Assembly: GCF_009002475.1 (NCBI RefSeq)
Contig: NZ_AP019860.1
Coordinates: 7,578,501-7,642,500, forward strand
DNA length: 64,000 nucleotides
Direction of reading: 5' to 3'
Source: Candidatus Uabimicrobium amorphum
GTDB taxonomy: Bacteria; Planctomycetota; Uabimicrobiia; Uabimicrobiales; Uabimicrobiaceae
Position 1 is the stretch's first letter; every line of letters begins with the position of its first letter. Below are positions 29,901 to 36,510 of this stretch, one piece after another. Under the pieces are notes generated by a model. It had not been told where the DNA came from, made no database searches, and worked only from the letters and a program-made list of their open reading frames with translations. Made by a program: the position numbers and the translations under genes.

Positions 29901-32900
29901 GTGTCACATCACTTGCTAGACTTGTTCCTGCTGGGATCACATTCGCAAACGTTTCTACATTCGATGCTCCCAGTGAAGCTGCGTTGTGGCTTACTGTACT
30001 CCGCACTGTCACTGTATCACCAGCATCTACTTGTTCGTTTACGTCGTTCTGATCTTGTGCATCGCCATTTGCATCGTCGATAATCACATTACCACCTAGC
30101 AGTATCTCTTCGTTGAGATCTAGTTGAGGTAACAGTATGTCGATCGGATCTACGTCCTGGTTCGCATCGATTGTGTTACCATCCGCATCGGTATATGTTG
30201 CATCGGTGGTTATGTCAAAACTAAATCTGTTGTCGCCACCGTCGTTGCCAATGAGGTCTGACACATCGTCAACCACTGTATCGTAGCTTATTTGGATTTC
30301 ATCCAATGCCGCGAATCCTTCTTCGCCACCCACAACATGGTTACCGTTGAAGGTAAACGTTACCGTATTGTTGTTCGCGTCAAACGCTGCCGTTACGTTA
30401 GGTGCGTTTTGTCCTTCTTCGACGATTCCATCAATGGTTACGTTACCTAGATCCGGAGTCACACCTTCTGGTAACACCTGGGTGATCACTAGGTCTGGAT
30501 ATGTTCCCTCTGTCATGTTCACATCGGTGTTGATACGAATCGTGTCGCCCAACTCCGCTTCGGTGATCGCCTGATCGTTCTCATCGGTCAGTGTTGTCAC
30601 TGGCTCGATTACTGCTGGTACAGTCAAAGCGTTCGCGTCTTGAGCATCTCTCGTGCTGTCGTGTGTTACTTCTGCACTTGTCAGTAGGTCATCCGCCACT
30701 TGTACGGTATCTTGTACCGATACATCGTAGGTCACGATTACCTGTTCACCCTGATCTAGGACACTTCTATTCAGTTCATTGGCCAAATCAAGGTCGATGT
30801 CACCGTTCACGTCTACAGCGTCCGCTGCCGCGACGTTTACCGTTTCCACTACCGCACCATTTACATCTAGTAACTGGATTGTTACGCTGTTGTTCACCAC
30901 CACTAGATCTTCATTTGGCAAATCATCGGTAAAGTTCTCTAAGTTAGAAGCACTTGTACTTGCATTATCATGGCTAATCGTGTTTACAATAGTTAGTGTG
31001 TCACCTGCATCTATTTGCTGGTTGTTGTCTACCACACCTTGGTTATCCGCGATCTGGGCACCACCCGCATCATTCACCACTTGATCTACTACCAGTACTG
31101 GTATACCAATGGTGAGATTATCAGTGTCGTCGTCATCTAGAGGTTGATCGTTGTTGTCGTCTTGCTCTATTGTTGTTTCTACGGTCTCGTTTCCATCTAC
31201 AATTACATCAACGTTATCTAGTGTAGCGTTGTAGACGATCGTTGCCTCATTGTTCGGGCTAAAGCCATCTTCTGCCGCAAATACCACATCGTTCAAGAAC
31301 GTGAATGTCAGCGTTCCGTTCGCCGCATTAAATGTAATCGTTACATTTGCCGCGTCATTGGCTGCGATTGCGTTGCCGTTGGTGTCTGCTATACCGGTAA
31401 ATGTGAACTCCGTCGCATCTACGAGGTTGCCATTTTCGTCAAATCCATCTGGAATCAATCCTTCTGGTAATACTTGTGTCACCACCAAGTTCGATGCTGT
31501 TCCTTCGGTGGCGTTGATCACATTGTTGATCTCTACCGAGTCGCCTATACTTAGTGGGTCAGATTGAGGAGTTAGCGTAGTTTCGATTTCTAGAAGAGGT
31601 GTTATTGTCACCTTGTTGGTGTCGTCTAGATCCACACCGTCTGCGGTCACTGCCGCATCTGTGTCTAGTTCCTGGTTCGCTTGTACCACATCTTCTACCA
31701 GTAAGTCGTACTCTACCGTCAGAGTATCGTTGGTTCCCAGTTGATCCAAACCTTGTGCTTCTAGGTCTATGCTTATATCACCATTCACCACTGCGTCCGC
31801 TGCCGCTACGCTTATGTTCTGCAATACATTACCATTGTCATCTCTTATTGTCAGCGTTACATCACTCGCTAAACTTGTTCCTGTTGGGATAACGTTTGCA
31901 AATGTCTCTACATTCGATGCTCCCAACGAGGCTGCATCGTGGCTTACTGTGCTGCGCACTGTCAGTGTATCACCCGCATCCACTTGCTCATTAATATCGT
32001 TTTGGTCTTGTGCATCGCCATTCGCGTCATCAATAATCACGTTGTTACCCAGTAAAATCTCTTCGTTGAGATTTAACTGCGGCAACAAGATGTCAATCGG
32101 ATCTTGATCTTGAACGGCATTCACTACAACTGCATTAAAGTCAGTAAAGTTTGCATCGGTGGTTATGTTAAAACTAAATCTATTATTTACGCCCTGTGCA
32201 ATCAGGTCTGTGACATCATCAACTACTGTGTCGTAGATAATTTCTATCTCACCGTTAGCACTGAAACCATCTTCTCCTCCAACAACATGGTTACCGTTAA
32301 AGGTGAATGTGACTCTGTTGTTATTCGCATCAAATACAGCGGTTACATCCGGTGCGTTTTGTCCTTCTTCGACAATTCCGTTGATTGTTATGTTATTAAG
32401 ATCTGGAACCACACCTTCCGGTAACACCTGTGTAATTACTAGGTCTGGGTATGTCCCCTCTGTCATATCTACATCGGTATTGATGCGAATTATATCACCT
32501 AGTTGTGCTTCGGTTATTGCTTGATCATTCTCATCTGTTAGGTTTGTAGTAACTTCAAGTCTGGTACTAACTTCTGTTTGTTCAGATGCTTGCTCAGGTG
32601 CGTTACCATCGTGAACCAAGGTTGCGGTGGTTTGTAAATCTTCTTGCACCTCAACGGTATCTTCAATGCGTACATCGTATTCAATTATCACAACTTGATC
32701 AACGCCCACTTCGCGAAGATTGCTGTCGATTTGATCAAAGTTTAGAGTGAATTCGTTGCCGTTAAATGTCACCAAATTGGCATCGGTAGGATCTACGGTC
32801 GCAAGAATGTTTCCTTCATCGTCGCGAATGGTAATATCACCTTCGATAGTGGTGTTATCAGGAATAATATCGCTAAAGTTATCGATGAGAGCCACGGTGT

Positions 32901-34662
32901 TACTTTGTCCCGCAACATGTTGGATGGTATTGCGAATGCGTAGTAAGTCTCCGGCATCTACAGGATTGTTCGCTACGTCTGTGGCGTCAGCTTCTACACC
33001 ATTGATATCGACCACTAACAATTCTTTTTCTAACTGTAGGTCGCGCCCGACTGTGGTAAAAGATGTTTCCGAATTAACGTCTAGTACCTGACGCTTGAAG
33101 TTTCCGACAAACGAGTCACGACTAATTTGCGTTTGGTCGGTTTTAAAGGTAAAGACAATTTGGTCTACCTCAGTAAAGAATAACTCGACGTTAACGTCGG
33201 GGTTGAAGTCGACAAAAGCGCCGTCGGTACTACGAAATGTACTATCGTCTATTTGTTCGAGAAGATCACCAAGGAATACAAGTTGCGGATCTACCTCTAC
33301 ACCGTTCAGGAAACCTTGGATGCGAATAACTTCGGCATTGGCTTCGTTGCCAAAACCATCGAGATCAAGGAAGGAAGCTTTTAGGTTTTCCAGAGCAATG
33401 GTTGCGTCATTGTTATTAGGATCAATAAAATCGAATGTCGCAGTCGCAATACCAAAGAATTCGTTGTCATTGCCAGGGATATCGGGATCTACTTCCCCTT
33501 CAAGACCGTTTTCTGTACCTACACGGAAGTGTAGAGAACGTTCGAAAATTTCTTGTCCTTCAAAATCGAAGCCCTGAAAGTCAACAGCACGTTCAAGGAC
33601 GGTGTTACCGCTATTACTTGCAAGAGTAACATCTGCATCAAATAATTCATTACTAAACTCAACGCGTCCTACTCCCGCTTCGGTGATAGTGGCACTGTCA
33701 TCATTTCCCACGATAAATTTGTCGAAGAGAAGAACCTGATCGGCTTCAAGACTAGTTGCAAAATTATTGACATCGCCGATGTTACCCGCAACATCAAAGT
33801 TGTATGAGATAACAATATCAATGGCATCGGTATTTTGTGCTGGATTGTTTTCCACATCGGTTAGGTCGATAAAAACAACATCTTGACCGTTTTCTTGGAT
33901 AACTTGTACATTGGCAATAATAGCGGTAATGCCACCGTCAAATTGCAGGATACCGGCATTTATGTCATTCGGATCTACCGATACACCATCAGGAATAACT
34001 TGTTTAATTTGTAAACTAGAAAACTCACCTGCTTCGGCACTCATCACCACGTTGGTTGTTACAGTCCCGGTATCTCCAATTTCAAATTCTTCCTGGCTCA
34101 GTTTGGTAAATAGGCTGAAGTCTTGAACTTCGATACTTTCGGTATTTAAGGCACTCCGTGCTTCAATGACACCGTCATTTGCCGTATCATCGTCAAAGCC
34201 AAAAGACGCTGATACGTTTATTTGGTCTTCTAAGGCAAGACCGTTATCTATGTTTGCAAAAACAGAAAGGCGCGCAGATTCTCCTGCGGCAAAACTTTCA
34301 TTGATGTTTTTTAAGTCAAAAGCGATTAAGGTATCACCTGCGGTACCAGTGATTAATTCACCAGTAATGGGGTGCGTCGCTTGGCCGTTGCCATCAAAAA
34401 CAACGGATTGTCCATTGACGTTTGTTCCCTCTAACGCCGCCGAATCGAATGTCATGTCTGCGTCCAGATGCACATCCACAAAAGGATTGCGTCCGGCTTC
34501 GCCGTCGCTTTGGTTTTCTAACTTGACTTCGAATTCGATTTGCTCACCGGCAGGTGCGGTATCTGGTAGTTGCAAATCTGCGGCAGGAACCGCGTTCCAT
34601 AAAATGCGCGGTTCTAGATTTTCAATCTTTAAATGTCTTTTTTTACGCTGCTTTTTTTTCAT
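17953..34662 (-). CDS. Giant LEPR-type modular repeat protein (DUF11-like modules)
   Basis: 5569 residues, with a good ribosome site (GAGGATAAGGG) before the ATG. The N-terminus is very basic, then carries IENLEPRILWNA, an LEPR motif seen at the start of very large surface or secreted proteins of planctomycetes and others. Residues about 40-650 are unique beta-rich domains. Roughly 28 modules of about 162 residues follow, with two alternating types: one containing GDTIRINTDVNMTEGTYPDL and QVLPEGV, one containing VDAGDTLTVRSTVSH and an FTD/FAN-xxP ending. They resemble DUF11-type Ig-like repeats. Residues 1296-3783 are encoded by near-identical 1944-bp units. The C-terminal 270 residues are distinct and end in an acidic tail, without a membrane anchor or PEP-CTERM signal. 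An adhesin or cell-coat role is inference. Confidence 0.9.
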   Translation of the reverse strand: MKKKQRKKRHLKIENLEPRILWNAVPAADLQLPDTAPAGEQIEFEVKLENQSDGEAGRNPFVDVHLDADMTFDSAALEGTNVNGQSVVFDGNGQATHPITGELITGTAGDTLIAFDLKNINESFAAGESARLSVFANIDNGLALEDQINVSASFGFDDDTANDGVIEARSALNTESIEVQDFSLFTKLSQEEFEIGDTGTVTTNVVMSAEAGEFSSLQIKQVIPDGVSVDPNDINAGILQFDGGITAIIANVQVIQENGQDVVFIDLTDVENNPAQNTDAIDIVISYNFDVAGNIGDVNNFATSLEADQVLLFDKFIVGNDDSATITEAGVGRVEFSNELFDADVTLASNSGNTVLERAVDFQGFDFEGQEIFERSLHFRVGTENGLEGEVDPDIPGNDNEFFGIATATFDFIDPNNNDATIALENLKASFLDLDGFGNEANAEVIRIQGFLNGVEVDPQLVFLGDLLEQIDDSTFRSTDGAFVDFNPDVNVELFFTEVDQIVFTFKTDQTQISRDSFVGNFKRQVLDVNSETSFTTVGRDLQLEKELLVVDINGVEADATDVANNPVDAGDLLRIRNTIQHVAGQSNTVALIDNFSDIIPDNTTIEGDITIRDDEGNILATVDPTDANLVTFNGNEFTLNFDQIDSNLREVGVDQVVIIEYDVRIEDTVEVQEDLQTTATLVHDGNAPEQASEQTEVSTRLEVTTNLTDENDQAITEAQLGDIIRINTDVDMTEGTYPDLVITQVLPEGVVPDLNNITINGIVEEGQNAPDVTAVFDANNNRVTFTFNGNHVVGGEDGFSANGEIEIIYDTVVDDVTDLIAQGVNNRFSFNITTDANFTDFNAVVVNAVQDQDPIDILLPQLNLNEEILLGNNVIIDDANGDAQDQNDINEQVDAGDTLTVRSTVSHDAASLGASNVETFANVIPTGTSLASDVTLTIRDDNGNVLQNISVAAADAVVNGDISIDLEAQGLDQLGTNDTLTVEYDLLVEDVVQANQELDTDAAVTADGVDLDDTNKVTITPLLEIETTLTPQSDPLSIGDSVEINNVINATEGTASNLVVTQVLPEGLIPDGFDENGNLVDATEFTFTGIADTNGNAIAANDAANVTITFNAANGTLTFTFLNDVVFAAEDGFSPNNEATIVYNATLDNVDVIVDGNETVETTIEQDDNNDQPLDDDDTDNLTIGIPVLVVDQVVNDAGGAQIADNQGVVDNNQQIDAGDTLTIVNTISHDNASTSASNLENFTDDLPNEDLVVVNNSVTIQLLDVNGAVVETVNVAAADAVDVNGDIDLDLANELNRSVLDQGEQVIVTYDVSVQDTVQVADDLLTSAEVTHDSTRDAQDANALTVPAVIEPVTTLTDENDQAITEAELGDTIRINTDVNMTEGTYPDLVITQVLPEGVTPDLGNVTIDGIVEEGQNAPNVTAAFDANNNTVTFTFNGNHVVGGEEGFAALDEIQISYDTVVDDVSDLIGNDGGDNRFSFDITTDATYTDADGNTIDANQDVDPIDILLPQLDLNEEILLGGNVIIDDANGDAQDQNDVNEQVDAGDTVTVRSTVSHNAASLGASNVETFANVIPAGTSLASDVTLTIVDDNGNVLQNITVAAADAVVNGDISIDLEAQGLDQLGTNDTLTIEYDLLVEDVVQANQELDTDAAVTADGVDLDDTNKVTITPLLEIETTLTPESDPLNVGDSVEINNVINATEGTASNLVVTQVLPEGLIPNGFDANGNLVDATEFAFTGIADTNGNAIAADDAANVTITFDETDGTLTFTFLNDVVFAAEDGFSPNNEATIVYNATLDNADAIIDPNETVETTIEQDDNNDQPLEDDDTDNIVISVPVLVVDQVVNDANGVQIADNQGVVDNNQQIDAGDTLTIVNTVTHANNSVGSAVLENFTDDLPNNELVVVNNVTIQLLDVNGAVVETVNVAAALDANGDIDIDLASELNRSVLDQGEQVIVTYDVSVQDTVQVADDLLTSAEVTHDSTRSAQDANALTVPAVIEPVTTLTDENDQAITEAELGDTIRINTDVNMTEGTYPDLVITQVLPEGVTPDLGNVTIDGIVEEGQNAPNVTAAFDANNNTVTFTFNGNHVVGGEEGFAALDEIQISYDTVVDDVSDLIGNDGGDNRFSFDITTDATYTDADGNTIDANQDVDPIDILLPQLDLNEEILLGGNVIIDDANGDAQDQNDVNEQVDAGDTVTVRSTVSHNAASLGASNVETFANVIPAGTSLASDVTLTIVDDNGNVLQNITVAAADAVVNGDISIDLEAQGLDQLGTNDTLTIEYDLLVEDVVQANQELDTNAAVTADGVDLDDTNKVTITPLLEIETTLTPESDPLNVGDSVEINNVINATEGTASNLVVTQVLPEGLIPNGFDANGNLVDATEFAFTGIADTNGNAIAADDAANVTITFDETDGTLTFTFLNDVVFAAEDGFSPNNEATIVYNATLDNADAIIDPNETVETTIEQDDNNDQPLEDDDTDNIVISVPVLVVDQVVNDANGVQIADNQGVVDNNQQIDAGDTLTIVNTVTHANNSVGAAVLENFTDDLPNNQLVVVNNVTIQLLDVNGAVVETVNVAAALDANGDIDIDLASELNRSVLEQGEQVIVTYDVSVQDTVQVADDLLTSAEVTHDSTRDAQDANALTVPAVIEPVTTLTDENDQAITEAELGDTIRINTDVNMTEGTYPDLVITQVLPEGVTPDLGNVTIDGIVEEGQNAPNVTAAFDANNNTVTFTFNGNHVVGGEEGFAALDEIQISYDTVVDDVSDLIGNDGGDNRFSFDITTDATYTDADGNTIDANQDVDPIDILLPQLDLNEEILLGGNVIIDDANGDAQDQNDVNEQVDAGDTVTVRSTVSHNAASLGASNVETFANVIPAGTSLASDVTLTIVDDNGNVLQNITVAAADAVVNGDISIDLEAQGLDQLGTNDTLTIEYDLLVEDVVQANQELDTNAAVTADGVDLDDTNKVTITPLLEIETTLTPESDPLNVGDSVEINNVINATEGTASNLVVTQVLPEGLIPNGFDANGNLVDATEFAFTGIADTNGNAIAADDAANVTITFDETDGTLTFTFLNDVVFAAEDGFSPNNEATIVYNATLDNADAIIDPNETVETTIEQDDNNDQPLEDDDTDNIVISVPVLVVDQVVNDANGVQIADNQGVVDNNQQIDAGDTLTIVNTVTHANNSVGAAVLENFTDDLPNNELVVVNNVTIQLLDVNGAVVETVNVAAALDANGDIDIDLASELNRSVLDQGEQVIVTYDVSVQDTVQVADDLLTSAEVTHDSTRSAQDANALTVPAVIEPVTTLTDENDQAITEAELGDTIRINTDVNMTEGTYPDLVITQVLPEGVTPDLGNVTIDGIVEEGQNAPNVTAAFDANNNTVTFTFNGNHVVGGEEGFAALDEIQISYDTVVDDVSDLIGNDGGDNRFSFDITTDATYTDADGNTIDANQDVDPIDILLPQLDLNEEILLGGNVIIDDANGDAQDQNDVNEQVDAGDTVTVRSTVSHNAASLGASNVETFANVIPAGTSLASDVTLTIVDDNGNVLQNITVAAADAVVNGDISIDLEAQGLDQLGTNDTLTIEYDLLVEDVVQANQELDTDAAVTADGVDLDDTNKVTITPLLEIETTLTPESDPLNVGDSVEINNVINATEGTASNLVVTQVLPEGLIPNGFDANGNLVDATEFAFTGIADTNGNAIAADDAANVTITFDETDGTLTFTFLNDVVFAAEDGFSPNNEATIVYNATLDNADAIIDPNETVETTIEQDDNNDQPLEDDDTDNIVISVPVLDLDQVILDDNGVVIVDDANNNDVQVDAGDTITVQNTIDHNANSIGDAVVQIFTDTLPDNTAFVDPNGVAVTVTIPDGNGGTTDVVLTAAEANFDINNNSIEVDLEQILQNVGLNNLAQGDEIIVSYDLTVQDSIEVADALTTDAEVTHDNTRNATDENSAVVEAKLEVVTTLTDENGDPLATVEIGDTIQVQTLVDATEGTYDDLVVSQTLPLGLIPDTNGDGVVDAADFTVNGVEDVNGDPVAPAVVFDAATGDLTFTFPAGSIVIAEEGFSANGEVEILYDIVVDNVDDLVDNDGNDNNILNVDIPTDATFTDANNTRIDAVQDNDPVAIGLPVLQIDEQILNANGDVVVDNGVQNEDFDAGDTLTISSVISHDAASEGASNLNIFSNVLPANTEFADAVTPVVVTLPDGTQVTLDANDVDNDGDATTIEIDLGQVLADNGFDQLETNEQVTVSYDINVLDSIQVADTIVTDATITHDNNRDATDDNTAEVNDRLVIDTTLTDQNGDPLGVLNVNDVIVVNTKLDMTEGTVDALTVTQVLPVGLTPDTNGDGNVDAADFTINGIVDINGDPAVPTVTFTANTGVLELVFPDGSIVGGEEGFSANDEVEIIYEATLDNIDNINDSNFDVTTDADFDDANDNAIVANQDVDPIVIAVPVLELDQVVNDANGNLVADNQGVVDNNQQIDAGDTLTIVNTVTHDIGNSVGNAVLNDFTDDLPNANLVVVNNSDVTIQLLDVNGAVVETVNVAAADAVDANGDIDLDLASELNRNTLEQGEQVVVTYDVSVQDTVQVADDLLTSAEVTHDNNRSTQDANALTVPSVIEPQTTLTDENDQPITEAQLGDTIRVNTDVNMTEGTYPDLVITQVLPEGVTPDLANVTIDGIVEEGQNAPNVTAAFDANNNTVTFTFNGNHVVGGEEGFAALDEIQISYDTTVDDVSDLIGNDGGDNRFSFDVLTDATYTDADGNTINADQDVDPIDILLPQLNLNEEILQGNNVIIDEANGNNQDAGEDVDAGDTLTVRSTVSHDAASLGASNVETFTNVIPTGTSIVGDITLTITDVNGGTQDITVLAANAVDANGNINIDLQAEGVGQLGVGETLTIEYDVEVEDVVESNQELDTDAAVTADGVALDDDNTVTIADEITVETFIGDDGVFVIGEPIPVTTEVGLVEGTHNNLVITQPIPDGVLLEDIVNGVTAQDKDGNAVNIDNVALNGNGDLEITFNQLVVTGEDEFNENAVDLIIEYNLVLENDNVENANNDVLALEGATVDSDATNDPGVAQDVDFQVAEPIIELVQELFGVDEDDNVFELVDIDAGDAIRIRNTIDHAAASTADGFDLTFSDVLPINNGLTFVNDSIVITAIDNGVTTDIPVNGNFTFDAGTGDLTVDLAALGLDALNLNEEIVIEYDMTVDDGVNPLQDLGTTDAEVVFESVDGDPAAGVDELVGTSEDDNNLAISEAKVDISTFVPNNVALQDGDTITITSDIDLIEAVTENVVVTYTIPEGTIADPDSVEVTSNGGIPLVPVSVNFDADNNQLIIDLGNVDIFGVEVFDGIAQDVELSFDLTVENADIAQNDPVVDTLVVANPVSFVQNASQDGEIDPLNFTIAAFDGNDRFEILEPFSSENLGIFERGSIEDGQKLKPILTLAPIYSGSATPGSTQVVNLYDTAGRLVATKSIIVPTNGNWVVQFQDIVVFEAPHNIQIQSSSSAMESVFKDRSTTMTYAPALHSSLFQGEATSLDDVFNGGLDFSLFTPFSLLFDLDDDDNDDNEDDLTVESLPKVKK
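21628..21663 (-). other. Dockerin-like Ca-binding loop in the giant protein
   Basis: The codons from about residue 4334 read DTNGDGNVDAAD, fitting the calcium-loop pattern D-x-N-x-D-G-x-V-D-x-x-D exactly. It lies inside an A-type module directly after LPVGLTP. Confidence 0.7.
22621..22656 (-). other. Second dockerin-like Ca-binding loop in the giant protein
   Basis: The codons from about residue 4003 read DTNGDGVVDAAD, one substitution away from the other copy and 331 residues before it. The corresponding position in other A-type modules reads FDANGNLVDATEF, a degenerate version. Confidence 0.7.
23313..30776 (-). repeat. 1944-bp tandem repeat array (about 3.8 copies)
   Basis: Sequence from 23313 recurs at +1944, +3888 and +5832 with very few differences, up to about 30776. 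Each unit encodes 648 residues made of four modules. Flanking modules on both sides have the same order but are clearly diverged. The few variable sites are shared among copies in conflicting patterns, which suggests exchange between copies. Confidence 0.95.
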
Positions 34663-35359
34663 CCCTTATCCTCGAATGTAGTTTTTATATGGATTATTTG
34701 GGGTATTAGTGCTGGTAGTTATTTTTTAATATAAAAATTTTTTCAAAAAGTACTAAAGTTTGTAAAAAAACAGCCGATAAATACAATCGGCATGGTATGT
34801 AAATTTTAATATGACAATTCTATTATAGGTAAAATCTCACAATGAAAAAACCACTAATATTTGTTCAACACTAGAGAAAACGCTGTTTAGCAAAATATCA
34901 CCGCAACTTTGACAAGACAAAAATGAACTTGATGCAGATAATTACTCTATTCAAATAGGCATCTCGTACCATAAACTTGAACAACTTATTTTGTCACGAA
35001 ACTTTTTTTATTTGGTAATTTCTTTTAATTGTATGGTGGTACTAGGTTGGTTTACATTATCTTTTTATAAATTTATTGCTGGTGCGATGATATAGCTCTC
35101 GCCTTGTAATACAATGGATTACATCATTCGTAAATTTGTTTCATGTGAAAAGATACTCCACGAGAATGTCCAAGATTTTCCATAGATGAAATTCCATATG
35201 TACTGGAAAATATGCGTCTGTGTCAGATGGACACACTGTAAGATTTTTTGATAAAACTAAAATCCTTAATAAAAAACTTGCAATATCTATAAGAATATTA
35301 GAATATACATATGTACGATTTACATTTCTACCAACAAAGTTATATATAGGAATAACAAA
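34663..35359. other. Long AT-rich region upstream of the giant gene
   Basis: This 697-base divergent gap should carry promoters of the giant gene and of the metallo-hydrolase gene. It holds one notable hairpin (34773-34791). I see no convincing small gene: a minus-strand frame at 35141-35470 is largely antisense to the metallo-hydrolase gene and has no signature. Confidence 0.5.
34766..34791 (-). terminator. Terminator-like hairpin in the giant-gene leader
   Basis: On the minus strand GCCGAT, a 7-base loop and ATCGGC are followed by TGTTTTTTT, the layout of a weak intrinsic terminator. It lies about 105 bases before the giant gene's start. No minus-strand gene lies upstream of it to be terminated, so it may act as an attenuator. 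Confidence 0.5.
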
Positions 35360-36262
35360 ATGGAAATCAAAACTTTTTTCGACAAAGATACATATACATT
35401 GACGTACGTCGTCTTCGATGACACAAAAGAAGCCGTCGTTATTGACTCCGTTTTGGATTATGAGCCACAATCCTCGACCGTAAAAACAGATTCTATCGAT
35501 AAGGTGTGTCAGTTTATCGCGGAAAATAACCTACAGCTAAGATACGTTCTGGAAACTCATGCCCACGCCGACCATCTTTCCGGATCACAAATATTAAAAG
35601 AGAGATATCCAGATTTATTGGTCGCCATTGGTAAAAATATTGTTGAGGTACAAAAAGTTTTTAAAGAAGTCTTCAATTTGCCAAAAGATTTTCCGACAGA
35701 CGCGCGACAGTTCGACCACTTAATGGAAGAAGGTAAAGTTCTCAAAGTAGGCAATATGGAAATAGAAACTTTTTATACACCTGGACACACTCCGGCTTGC
35801 GCAACATATAAAATTGATAATGTCATTTTCACGGGAGATGCTTTATTTATGCCTGATATGGGAACAGGGAGATGTGATTTCCCCGGGGGAAGTGCCAGTG
35901 ACCTATATGAATCTATTACCAAAAAATTGTACACATTGCCCGATGATACCAAGGTATTTGTCGGACATGATTATATGCCTGGTGGACGTGAGCTACGTTA
36001 CGAAAGTACCATCAAGGAACAAAAAGAAAACAATATACAACTTCCGGGAGATCGCTCCCAAGAAGAATTTGTAAAATTTCGCCAAACACGCGATGCCACT
36101 TTAAGCGCTCCGCGATTATTATTTCAAAGCGTACAAGTAAATGTGGATGCAGGTAATCTACCGCAACCAGAAGACAATAAAGTTCGCTATTTGAAAATAC
36201 CGATAAATGTATTCCGACCTGCTAGTAATCAAACAAAAGATGTTACTCTAGAAGACGTCTAA
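35360..36262 (+). CDS. Metallo-beta-lactamase-fold, persulfide dioxygenase-like protein
   Basis: 300 residues; AGGA precedes the ATG. The metal motif THAHADHLSG gives His67, His69, Asp71 and His72. Later ligands come from TPGHTPACATY, FTGDALFMPDMGTGRCDFPGG and FVGHDYMPGG. The GTGRCDFPGG segment and overall pattern match the ETHE1/Blh branch, which oxidises glutathione persulfide or related sulfane sulfur using one iron. The last 60 residues (PRLLFQSVQVNVDAGNLPQPEDN) are typical of the same branch. No rhodanese or sulfide-quinone reductase is next to it. The exact substrate is inferred, not shown. A terminator follows. Confidence 0.85.
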   Translation: MEIKTFFDKDTYTLTYVVFDDTKEAVVIDSVLDYEPQSSTVKTDSIDKVCQFIAENNLQLRYVLETHAHADHLSGSQILKERYPDLLVAIGKNIVEVQKVFKEVFNLPKDFPTDARQFDHLMEEGKVLKVGNMEIETFYTPGHTPACATYKIDNVIFTGDALFMPDMGTGRCDFPGGSASDLYESITKKLYTLPDDTKVFVGHDYMPGGRELRYESTIKEQKENNIQLPGDRSQEEFVKFRQTRDATLSAPRLLFQSVQVNVDAGNLPQPEDNKVRYLKIPINVFRPASNQTKDVTLEDV

Positions 36263-36330
36263 ACCACCAAATAGGTTTCGCTCCAAAAAGATGCGTCACT
36301 TGCGTTTCTTTTCGAACTACCCCCTCCGCA

Positions 36331-36372
36331 AAAAAAAGCATACTGTTAACAGTGTTAAACGGTATGCTTTTT
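36331..36372. terminator. Intrinsic terminator after the metallo-hydrolase gene
   Basis: AAAAAGCATAC pairs with GTATGCTTTTT around an inner ACTGTTAACAGT palindrome. Both sides carry the A/T runs needed for bidirectional use. It lies about 70 bases beyond the stop codon. Confidence 0.85.
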
Positions 36373-36453
36373 GCTTTGAATTTAGTCCATCTCAAGCATT
36401 ACAAACAACACAGAGTATTCCCATACACTTCGTAGTGTCTGAAATTACCGTGC

Positions 36454-36476
36454 AAACTCCTAAATAGGAGTTTTTA
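36454..36476 (+). terminator. Terminator-like hairpin in the symporter leader
   Basis: AAACTCCT and AGGAGTTT form an 8-bp stem with a tiny loop followed by T residues. It is only about 35 bases before the symporter ATG and comes after another terminator, so it could be an attenuator or could expose or hide ribosome access. Confidence 0.55.
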
Positions 36477-36510
36477 TAGTCACTCGTACTCGAAACAAGG
36501 ATCAAAAATT

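Noticed and set aside
23313..30776. Possible CRISPR-like or mobile array
   Set aside because: The repeats are 1944 bp, contiguous, in frame and protein coding, with no spacers.
18371..34681. Dozens of plus-strand frames of 60-240 codons, some repeated every 1944 bp
   Set aside because: They are antisense shadows of the giant repeat gene, repeated because the DNA is repeated. None has a start signal or recognisable domain.
35141..35470. 109-codon minus-strand frame upstream of the giant gene
   Set aside because: It overlaps the start of the metallo-hydrolase gene on the opposite strand and has no motif or ribosome site.
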